A stretch of DNA of 64,000 nucleotides from Budorcas taxicolor. Its lineage: Eukaryota > Chordata > Mammalia > Artiodactyla > Bovidae. The DNA lies in assembly GCF_023091745.1 (NCBI RefSeq), contig NC_068920.1:6386001-6450000 (forward strand), read 5' to 3'. Positions 1-8,700 of the stretch are shown here, one piece after another; within the stretch, counting starts at the first letter, position 1, and each line of letters starts with the position of its first letter. Position numbers and translations under genes: made by a program. The notes under the pieces were generated by a model. The model saw nothing but the letters and a program-made list of their open reading frames with translations. It had not been told where the DNA came from and did no database searches.

Positions 1-79
1 TTCTCTCCCGTCGATGCCGGGGCGTAAGCCCTTGTGTGGAGTCGGGGCCGGAACCTGAGGATTCCTCTCCAGTGTTGAC
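1..79 (+). repeat. 3' end of a truncated monomer (HOR-I monomer 7)
   Basis: The first 79 bases match 5,658-5,736 exactly where I compared them, that is, the end of HOR-I monomer 7. The window therefore opens inside an HOR-I unit and the array continues to the left. Confidence 0.85.
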
Positions 80-103
80 ATGGATCTTGGGGTGCTTCTG
101 AGT

Positions 104-116
104 CTCCCCAGGGGAG
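104..116. other. Short palindrome CTCCCC-A-GGGGAG (representative)
   Basis: Six-base inverted repeat around one central base, present shortly after the anchor in most monomers. Some copies vary it, for example 26,754-26,766 (TCTCCCGAGGGGA) and type X. Confidence 0.75.
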
Positions 117-138
117 TCAGGCCTCGTCTCGAATGGGG

Positions 139-152
139 GCATGCACGTGCGC
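139..152. other. Alternating purine-pyrimidine run, Z-DNA-prone (representative)
   Basis: GCATGCACGTGCGC alternates without a break over 14 bp and contains the palindrome GCACGTGC (143-150). It is kept in most monomers; HOR-III A monomers lose it (GAATGCATTTGCGC). Z-forming tendency is inferred from the alternation only. Confidence 0.6.
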
Positions 153-278
153 TTTCCTCCCGTGCTGCAGCAGTAGTGTCACGCTTCCTGTCACGTGGAT
201 CAAGGGACCTGTGGCTTTCCCTCGAGGCTTTCCCTCGAGGCTTTCCCACGAGGCTTTCCCACAGGGCTGTGCCACGTG
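144..278. promoter_or_regulatory. Cluster of three CACGTG E-box sequences (representative)
   Basis: CACGTG occurs at 144-149, 192-197 and 273-278, flanking the 13-bp blocks. Most monomers keep two or three; type 3 loses the middle one (GTCTCGTGGATC). CACGTG is the known core site of bHLH-zip factors such as USF and MYC/MAX. Binding is not shown; the palindromes may matter instead for DNA structure. Confidence 0.4.
215..266 (+). repeat. 13-bp block array, four copies (representative)
   Basis: Units at 215-227, 228-240, 241-253 and 254-266: CTTTCCCTCGAGG twice, then CTTTCCCACGAGG and CTTTCCCACAGGG. The 5' units contain the palindrome CCTCGAGG. An array of this kind sits about 135 bp after the anchor in every monomer I inspected; its copy number sets the monomer length class. 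Confidence 0.9.
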
Positions 279-450
279 CCACCTTGGTGTGAGTCGATCC
301 TCGGCGTGAAAGACGAGTCGGTGAAGGGAAAAGAGGTTCCTCTGGAATGGACTGAGACATCTGGGGGACTCTTGGAATGGTGGCACGACCCTGGAGTTCC
401 TCTCGCCGTTCCTGTTGAGAGGGCCTCCTCTTGAGATGCGACGGGAACGC

Positions 451-481
451 CGGGAACTCTTTCCCGACGAAGCAGGGAAAG
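451..481. other. Two overlapping, mutually exclusive dyads (representative)
   Basis: CGGGAA (451-456) pairs with TTCCCG (461-466) over a 4-base loop. CTTTCCC (459-465) pairs with GGGAAAG (475-481) over a 9-base loop. They share the central bases, so only one can form at a time. Many monomers keep both; type 2 and the hybrids break them with GTTTCCAATGACTC. Confidence 0.65.
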
Positions 482-500
482 GATCCCTCATCTTGAGCTA

Positions 501-516
501 CGAGGCGGAAACGGGG
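501..516 (+). other. Half-match to the CENP-B box (representative)
   Basis: CGAGGCGGAAACGGGG aligns with the known core pattern NTTCGNNNNANNCGGGN at the A, the CGGG and the G of TTCG, but not at TTC. The GGAAACGGG part is kept in nearly all monomers. By the known requirement for TTCG this should not bind CENP-B well. Chance similarity within a GC-rich repeat is possible. Confidence 0.45.
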
Positions 517-3500
517 CACCTCTGGATGAGGGCGGGACCCTCGTGTTTCCTCTCGAGGGGGACGGGTATGTCGGGGAACTTCTTGATTTGCACCAAGGGT
601 GTGAAGGACCCTTTCGAAGTTCCACAGGTGAGGTGTGATCAGCCTCGAGACGCCTCAGCGGAAATGGGCCTCAATCGGCCTGGAGGGGAGAAACTCCTGG
701 ATTTTCTCGAGTTGCGGCAGGTCTTCTGGAGTTACGACGGGGACCTCAGGGACCCGCTCTGCTGGCCTCAGGAAAGTCCAGTCCCCATGCGAGTTGCTAG
801 GGGCCATCTCGGAATTCCTCTCCTGTCCATGCCGGGGCCGAAGACCTTGTGTGAAGTCGGGGCCGGAACCCGAGGATTCCTCTCCAGTGTTGACATGGAT
901 CTTGGAGGGCTTCTGAGTCTCCGCAGGGGAGTCAGGCCTCGTCTCGAGTGGGGGCATGCACGTGCGATTTCCTCACGAGCTGGAGCAGTAGTGTCACGCT
1001 TCCTGTCACGTAGACCAAGGGATCTGCGGTTTTCCCTCGAGGCTTTCCCACGAGGCTTTCCCACAGGGCTCTGCCACGTGCCACCTTGGTGTGAGTCGAT
1101 CCTCGGCGTGAAAGTCGATTCGGTGAAGGGAAAAGAGTTTCCTCAGGAATGGACTGAGACATCTGGGGGACTCCTGGAATGGTGGCACGACCCTGGAGTT
1201 CCTCTTGCCGATCCTGTTGAGAGGGCCTCTGCTTGAGATGCGACGGGAACGCCGGGAATTCGTTTCCAATGACTCAGGGAAAGGATCCCTCATCTCGATC
1301 TACGAGGCGGAAACGGGGCTCCTCTGGATCTGGGCGGGAGCCTCGTGTTTCCCCTCGAGTGGAGACGGGCATGTCGGGGAACTTCTTGAGTTGCACCAAG
1401 GGTGTGAAGGACCCTTTCGAAGTTCCGGTGGTGAGGTGTGATCAGCCTCGAGGCACCTCAGCGGAAATGGGCCTCATCTCGCCTGGAGGGGAGAACCTCC
1501 TGGATTTTCTCGAGTTGCGGCAGGTGTTCTCGAGTTACGACGGGGACGTCAGGGACCCGCTAAGGTATCCTCAGAAGAGGCCAGTCCCCATGCGAGTTGC
1601 TAGGGGGCATTTCGGGATTCCTCTCCCGTCGATGCCGGGGCCGAAGACCTTGAGTGGAATCGGGGCCGAAACCTGAGGCTTCCTCTCCAGTGCTGACATG
1701 GATCTTGGGGTACTTCAGGAGTCTCCCCAGGGGAGTCAGTCCTTATTCTCAGTGGGGGCATGCACGTGCGCTTTCCTCCCGATCTGGAGCAGCAGTGTTA
1801 CGCTTCCCGTCTCGTGGATCAAAGGATCTGTGGCTTTCCCTCGAGGCTTCCACACGAGGATTTCCCACAGTGCTGTGCCACGTGCCCCCGTGGTGTGAGT
1901 CGATCCTCGGCGTGAAAGATGAGCCAGTGCAAGGAAAAGAACTTAGTCTGTAGTGGACTGAGTCATCTCTGGGACTCTTGGAATGGTGGCACGACCCTGG
2001 AATTCCTCTCAACTTTCCTGTTGAGAGCGTCTCCTCTTGAGATGCGACGGGAACGATGGGAATTCTCTCCAGACGATGCAGGGACAGGATCCGTCATCTC
2101 GAGCTACGAGGTGGGAACGGGGTTCCTCTGGATGTGGACGGGACCCTCGTGCTTCCTCTCGAGTGGAGACGGGTATGTTGGGAAACTTCTTGAGTTGCAG
2201 CTAGGGTGTGAAGGACACTTTCGAAGTTCCAGAGTTCAGGTGTGATTAGCCTCGAGAAGCCTCAGCGGAAATGGGCCTCATCTCGCCTGGAGGGGAGAAC
2301 CTCCTGGATTTTCTCAAGTTGCGGCAGGTGTTCTCAAGTTACGACGGGAATCTCAGGGATCCACTCAGGTGACCTCAGGAAAGGCCAGTCCCCATGCGAG
2401 TTGCTAGAGGGCCTCTCGGGATTCCTTTCCCTTCGATGCCAGGGCCTAAGACCTTGTGTGGAGTCGGGGCCGGAAGCTGAGGATTCCTATCCAGTGCGGA
2501 CATGGATCCTGGAGTACTTCTGGAGTCTCCCTAGGGGAGTCAGGCCTCGTCTCGAGTGGGGTCATGCACGTGCGCTTTCCTCCCGACCTGGAGCAGCGGT
2601 GTCACGCTTCCCGTCACGTTGATCAAGGGACCTGTGGCTTTCCCTCGAAGCTTTCCACGAGGATTTCCCACAGGGCTGTGCCACGTGCCACCGTGGTGTG
2701 AGTCCATCCTCGGCGTGAAAGATGAGCCAGTTCAAGGAAAAGAGGGTCCTCTGGAATGGACTGAGACATCTGGGGGACTCTTGGAATGGTGGCACGCCCC
2801 TGGAGTTCCTCTCGCCGTTCCTGTTGAGAGGACCTCCTCTTGAGATGCGACGGGAACGCCGGGAATTATTTCCCGACGAAGCAGGGAAAGGATCCCTCAT
2901 CTCGAGCTACGAGGCGGAAACGGGGCTCCTCTGGATGTGGGCGGCACCCTCGTGTTTCCTCTCGAGTGGAGACGGTTATGTCGGGAAACTTCTTGAGTTG
3001 CACCAAGGCTGTGAAGGACCTTTTCGAAGTTCCAGAATGGAGGTGTGATTAGCCTTGAGACGCCTCAGCGGAAATAGGCCTCATCTCGCCTGGAGGGGAG
3101 AACCTCCTGGATTTTCTCGAGTTGCTGCAGGTCTTCTCGAGTTACGATGGGGACCTCAGGGACCCGCACTGGTGGCCTCAGGAAATGCCAGTCCCCATGC
3201 GAGTTGCTAGGGGCCATCTCGGGATTCCTCTCCCGTCGATGCTGGGGCCTAAGACCTTGTGTGGAGTCGGGGTCGGAACCTGAGGATTCCTCTCCAGTGT
3301 TGACATGGATCTTGGGGTGCCTCTGAGTCTCCCCAGGGGAGTCAGGCCTCGTCTCGAGTGGGGGCATGCACGTGCGTTTTCCTCCCGAGCTGCAGCAGTC
3401 GTGTCACGCTTCCTGGCACGTGGATCAAGGGATCTGTGGCTTTCCCTTGAGGTTTTCCCTCGAGACTTTCCCACAGGGCTGTGCCACGTGCCACCTTGGT

Positions 3501-3760
3501 GTGAGTCGATGCTCGGCGTGAAAGACGAGCCGGTGAAGGGAAAAGAGGTTCCTCTGGAATGGACTGAGACATCTGGGGGACTCTTGGAATGGTGGCACGA
3601 CCCTGGAGTTGCTCTCGCAGTTCCTATTGAGAGGGCCTCCTCTTGAGATGCGACGGGAACGCCGGGAATTCTTTCCCGACGAAGCAGGGAAAGCATCCCT
3701 CATCTCGAGCTACGAGGCAGAAACGGGGCTCCTCTGGATGTGGGCGGGACCCTCGTGTTT

Positions 3761-4037
3761 CCTCTCGAGTGGAGACGGGAATGTCGGGGAACTTCTTGAG
3801 TTTCACCAAGGGTGTGAAGGACCCTTTCGAAGTTCCAGAGGTGAGGTGTGATTAGCCTCGAGATGCCACAGCGGAAATGGGCTTCATCTTGCCTGGAGGG
3901 GAGAACCTACTAGATTTTCTCGAGTTGCGGCAGGTCTTCTCGAGTTACGACGGGGACCTCAGGGACCCGCTCTGGTGGCCTCAGGAAAGGCCAGTCCCCA
4001 TGCGAGTTGCTAGGCGCCATCTCGGGATTCCTCTCCC
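3761..4037 (+). repeat. 31-bp subrepeat register (representative stretch)
   Basis: Short related words recur in exact 31-bp steps: CCTCTCGAG 3,761; CTTCTTGAG 3,792; CCTTTCGAA 3,823; AGCCTCGAG 3,854; CATCTTGCC 3,885; TTTCTCGAG 3,916. After one 20-bp step come CTTCTCGAG 3,936, CCGCTCTGG 3,967, CCATGCGAG 3,998 and TCCTCTCCC 4,029. The monomer thus arose by amplifying a 31-bp unit, as described for ruminant satellite I. Twenty-six units of 31 bp would make 806 bp. Confidence 0.85.
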
Positions 4038-4921
4038 GTCGATGCCGGGGCCTAAGGCCTTGTCTGGAGTCGGGGCCGGATCCTGAGGATTTCTCTCCCG
4101 TGTTGACATGGATCTTGGGGTGCCTTTGAGTCTACCCAGGGGAGTCAGGCCTCGTCTCGAGTGGGGGCATGCACGTACGCTTTCCTCCCGAGCTGTAGCA
4201 GTAGTGTCACGCTTCCTGGCACGTGGATCAAGGGATCTGTGGCTTTCCCTCGAGGCTTTCCCTCCAGTCTTTCCACGAGGCTTCCCAAAGTGCTGTGCCA
4301 CGTGCCACCTTGGTGTGAGTGAATCCACGGTGTGAAAGATGAGCCGGTGAAGTGAAAAGAGGTTCCTCTGGAATGGACTGAGACATCTGGGGCACTCTTG
4401 GAATGGTGGCACGACCCTGGAGTTCCTCTCGCCGTTCCTGTTGACAGGGCCGCCTCTTGAGATGCCTCAGAAACGCCGGGAATTCTTTCCCGACGAAGCA
4501 GGGAAAGGATCTCTCATGTCGAGCTACGAGGCAGAAACGGGGCTCCTCAGGATGTGGGCGGGACCCTCGTGTTTCCTCTCGAGTGGAGACGGGTATGTCG
4601 GGGAACTTCTTGATTTGCACCAAGGGTGTGAAGGACCCTTTCGAAGTTCCAGAGGTGAGGTGTGATCAGCCCAGAGACGCCTCGTCGGAAATGGGCCTCA
4701 TGCCGCCAGGAGGGGAGAACCTCCTGGATTTTCTCGAGTTGCGGCAGGTCTTCTTGAGTTACGACGGGGAACTCAGGGACCCGCTGTGCTGGCCTCAGGA
4801 AAGGCTAGTCCCCATGCGAGTTGCCAGGGGCCTTCTCGGGATTCCTCTCTGATCGATGCCGGGGCCTAAGACCTTGTGTGGAGTCGGGCCCGGAACCTGA
4901 GGATTCCTCTCAAGTGTTGAA

Positions 4922-5736
4922 ATGAATCTTGGGGTGCTTCTGAGTCTCCCCAGGGGAGTCAGGCCTCGTCTCGATTTGGGGCATGCACGTGCGCTTTCCT
5001 CCCGAGCTGCAGCAGCTGTGTCCCGCTTCCTGTCACGTGGATCAAGGGATCTGTGGCAGTCCCTCGAGGCGTTCCCTCGAGGCTTTCCGACGAGGCTTTC
5101 CCGCAGGGCTGTGCACGTGCCACCTTGGTGTGAGTCGATCCTCGGCATGAAAGACGAGTCGGTGAAGGGAAAAGAGGTTCCTCAGGAATGGACTGAGACA
5201 TCTGGGGGACTGTTGGAATGGTGGCACGACCCTGGAGCTTCTCTCGCCATTCCTGTTGAGATGGCCTCCTCTTGAGATGCGACGGGAACGCCGGGAATTC
5301 TTTTCCGGCGAAGCAGGGAAAGGATCCGTCATCTCGAGCCACGAGGCGGAAACGGGGCTCCTCTGGATGTGGGCGGGACCCTCGGGTTTCCTCTCGAGTG
5401 GAGACGGGTATGTCGGGTAACTTCTTGATTAGTACCAAGGGTGTGAACGACCCTTTCGAAGTTCCAGAGGTGACGTGTGATCAGCCTCGAGACGCATCAG
5501 CGGAAATGGGCCTCATCTCGCCTGGAGGGGAGAACCTCCCGAATTTTATCGAGTTGCGGCAGGTCTTCTCAAGTTACGACGTCGACCTCAGGGACCCGCT
5601 CTGGTGGCCTCAGGAAATGCCAGTCCCCATGCGAGTTGCTAGATGCCATCTCGGGATTTCTCTCCCGTCGATGCCGGGGCGTAAGCCCTTGTGTGGAGTC
5701 GGGGCCGGAACCTGAGGATTCCTCTCCAGTGTTGAC
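4922..5736 (+). repeat. HOR-I monomer 7 with a ~210-bp replaced patch
   Basis: Against its homologues at 10,579 and 16,223 this monomer differs densely between about 4,975 and 5,185: CGATTTGGGG, GCAGCAGCTGTG, TGTCACGTGG, a CC loss giving CTGTGCACGTGCC, GACGAGTCGG and CCTCAGGAATGG. Outside the patch it is nearly identical. The patch covers the 13-bp block array and its E-boxes. This looks like a conversion tract from another monomer type; the donor was not identified. Confidence 0.65.
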
Positions 5737-8700
5737 ATGGATCTTGGGGTGCTTCTGAGTCTCCCCAGGGGAGTCAGGCCTCGTCTCGAATGGGGGCATG
5801 CACGTGCGCTTTCCTCCCGTGCTGCAGCAGTAGTGTCACGCTTCCTGTCACGTGGATCAAGGGACCTGTGGCTTTCCCTCGAGGCTTTCCCTCGAGGCTT
5901 TCCCACGAGGCTTTCCCACAGGGCTGTGCCACGTGCCACCTTGGTGTGAGTCGATCCTCGGCGTGAAAGACGAGTCGGTGAAGGGAAAAGAGGTTCCTCT
6001 GGAATGGACTGAGACATCTGGGGGACTCTTGGAATGGTGGCACGACCCTGGAGTTCCTCTCGCCGTTCCTGTTGAGAGGGCCTCCTCTTGAGATGCGACG
6101 GGAACGCCGGGAACTCTTTCCCGACGAAGCAGGGAAAGGATCCCTCATCTTGAGCTACGAGGCGGAAACGGGGCACCTCTGGATGAGGGCGGGACCCTCG
6201 TGTTTCCTCTCGAGGGGGACGGGTATGTCGGGGAACTTCTTGATTTGCACCAAGGGTGTGAAGGACCCTTTCGAAGTTCCACAGGTGAGGTGTGATCAGC
6301 CTCGAGACGCCTCAGCGGAAATGGGCCTCAATCGGCCTGGAGGGGAGAAACTCCTGGATTTTCTCGAGTTGCGGCAGGTCTTCTGGAGTTACGACGGGGA
6401 CCTCAGGGACCCGCTCTGCTGGCCTCAGGAAAGTCCAGTCCCCATGCGAGTTGCTAGGGGCCATCTCGGAATTCCTCTCCTGTCCATGCCGGGGCCGAAG
6501 ACCTTGTGTGAAGTCGGGGCCGGAACCCGAGGATTCCTCTCCAGTGTTGACATGGATCTTGGAGGGCTTCTGAGTCTCCGCAGGGGAGTCAGGCCTCGTC
6601 TCGAGTGGGGGCATGCACGTGCGATTTCCTCACGAGCTGGAGCAGTAGTGTCACGCTTCCTGTCACGTAGACCAAGGGATCTGCGGTTTTCCCTCGAGGC
6701 TTTCCCACGAGGCTTTCCCACAGGGCTCTGCCACGTGCCACCTTGGTGTGAGTCGATCCTCGGCGTGAAAGTCGATTCGGTGAAGGGAAAAGAGTTTCCT
6801 CAGGAATGGACTGAGACATCTGGGGGACTCCTGGAATGGTGGCACGACCCTGGAGTTCCTCTTGCCGATCCTGTTGAGAGGGCCTCTGCTTGAGATGCGA
6901 CGGGAACGCCGGGAATTCGTTTCCAATGACTCAGGGAAAGGATCCCTCATCTCGATCTACGAGGCGGAAACGGGGCTCCTCTGGATCTGGGCGGGAGCCT
7001 CGTGTTTCCCCTCGAGTGGAGACGGGCATGTCGGGGAACTTCTTGAGTTGCACCAAGGGTGTGAAGGACCCTTTCGAAGTTCCGGTGGTGAGGTGTGATC
7101 AGCCTCGAGGCACCTCAGCGGAAATGGGCCTCATCTCGCCTGGAGGGGAGAACCTCCTGGATTTTCTCGAGTTGCGGCAGGTGTTCTCGAGTTACGACGG
7201 GGACGTCAGGGACCCGCTAAGGTATCCTCAGAAGAGGCCAGTCCCCATGCGAGTTGCTAGGGGGCATTTCGGGATTCCTCTCCCGTCGATGCCGGGGCCG
7301 AAGACCTTGAGTGGAATCGGGGCCGAAACCTGAGGCTTCCTCTCCAGTGCTGACATGGATCTTGGGGTACTTCAGGAGTCTCCCCAGGGGAGTCAGTCCT
7401 TATTCTCAGTGGGGGCATGCACGTGCGCTTTCCTCCCGATCTGGAGCAGCAGTGTTACGCTTCCCGTCTCGTGGATCAAAGGATCTGTGGCTTTCCCTCG
7501 AGGCTTCCACACGAGGATTTCCCACAGTGCTGTGCCACGTGCCCCCGTGGTGTGAGTCGATCCTCGGCGTGAAAGATGAGCCAGTGCAAGGAAAAGAACT
7601 TAGTCTGTAGTGGACTGAGTCATCTCTGGGACTCTTGGAATGGTGGCACGACCCTGGAATTCCTCTCAACTTTCCTGTTGAGAGCGTCTCCTCTTGAGAT
7701 GCGACGGGAACGATGGGAATTCTCTCCAGACGATGCAGGGACAGGATCCGTCATCTCGAGCTACGAGGTGGGAACGGGGTTCCTCTGGATGTGGACGGGA
7801 CCCTCGTGCTTCCTCTCGAGTGGAGACGGGTATGTTGGGAAACTTCTTGAGTTGCAGCTAGGGTGTGAAGGACACTTTCGAAGTTCCAGAGTTCAGGTGT
7901 GATTAGCCTCGAGAAGCCTCAGCGGAAATGGGCCTCATCTCGCCTGGAGGGGAGAACCTCCTGGATTTTCTCAAGTTGCGGCAGGTGTTCTCAAGTTACG
8001 ACGGGAATCTCAGGGATCCACTCAGGTGACCTCAGGAAAGGCCAGTCCCCATGCGAGTTGCTAGAGGGCCTCTCGGGATTCCTTTCCCTTCGATGCCAGG
8101 GCCTAAGACCTTGTGTGGAGTCGGGGCCGGAAGCTGAGGATTCCTATCCAGTGCGGACATGGATCCTGGAGTACTTCTGGAGTCTCCCTAGGGGAGTCAG
8201 GCCTCGTCTCGAGTGGGGTCATGCACGTGCGCTTTCCTCCCGACCTGGAGCAGCGGTGTCACGCTTCCCGTCACGTTGATCAAGGGACCTGTGGCTTTCC
8301 CTCGAAGCTTTCCACGAGGATTTCCCACAGGGCTGTGCCACGTGCCACCGTGGTGTGAGTCCATCCTCGGCGTGAAAGATGAGCCAGTTCAAGGAAAAGA
8401 GGGTCCTCTGGAATGGACTGAGACATCTGGGGGACTCTTGGAATGGTGGCACGCCCCTGGAGTTCCTCTCGCCGTTCCTGTTGAGAGGACCTCCTCTTGA
8501 GATGCGACGGGAACGCCGGGAATTATTTCCCGACGAAGCAGGGAAAGGATCCCTCATCTCGAGCTACGAGGCGGAAACGGGGCTCCTCTGGATGTGGGCG
8601 GCACCCTCGTGTTTCCTCTCGAGTGGAGACGGTTATGTCGGGAAACTTCTTGAGTTGCACCAAGGCTGTGAAGGACCTTTTCGAAGTTCCAGAATGGAGG

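Larger units (their letters stand above)
80..894 (+). repeat. Representative monomer (HOR-I monomer 1, 815 bp)
   Basis: This copy serves as the map for parts shared by most monomers. In order: anchor ATG at 80; palindrome CTCCCC-A-GGGGAG at 104-116; alternating purine-pyrimidine run at 139-152; CACGTG at 144, 192 and 273; four 13-bp blocks at 215-266; paired dyads at 451-481; BamHI site GGATCC at 481-486; half CENP-B-like motif at 501-516; then the 31-bp-register region to the next anchor at 895. Recurs at 5,737 and, as the front half of hybrids, at 11,395 and 17,039. A related type begins at 34,023, 42,151 and 49,430. Confidence 0.85.
80..5736 (+). repeat. HOR-I copy a, seven monomers (5,657 bp)
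   Basis: Monomers start at 80, 895, 1,698, 2,502, 3,305, 4,108 and 4,922 (types 1-7), with lengths 815, 803, 804, 803, 803, 814 and 815. The unit repeats at +5,657. Over the first 4.9 kb I found one substitution against the next copy, near 3,660 versus 9,317 (C versus T). The seventh monomer differs from its homologues over about 200 bp (4,975-5,185). Monomer 3 has a distinctive front (GGGGTACTTCAGGAG) that makes it a good marker. Confidence 0.85.

Noticed and set aside
215..266. CRISPR-like direct repeats
   Set aside because: The 13-bp blocks are directly adjacent with no unique spacers, and the context is satellite DNA of an animal genome.
501..516. Functional CENP-B box
   Set aside because: The TTC of the essential TTCG is missing in the common form, and in type X the TTCG is two bases out of position. 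Kept only as a half-match.
415..1236. Long open frame (273 codons) repeated at 6,072
   Set aside because: It crosses a monomer boundary, exists only because two monomers happen to lack stops, shows no domain and is not kept in other HOR copies. Overlapping frames are open on both strands, as expected for GC-rich repeats.
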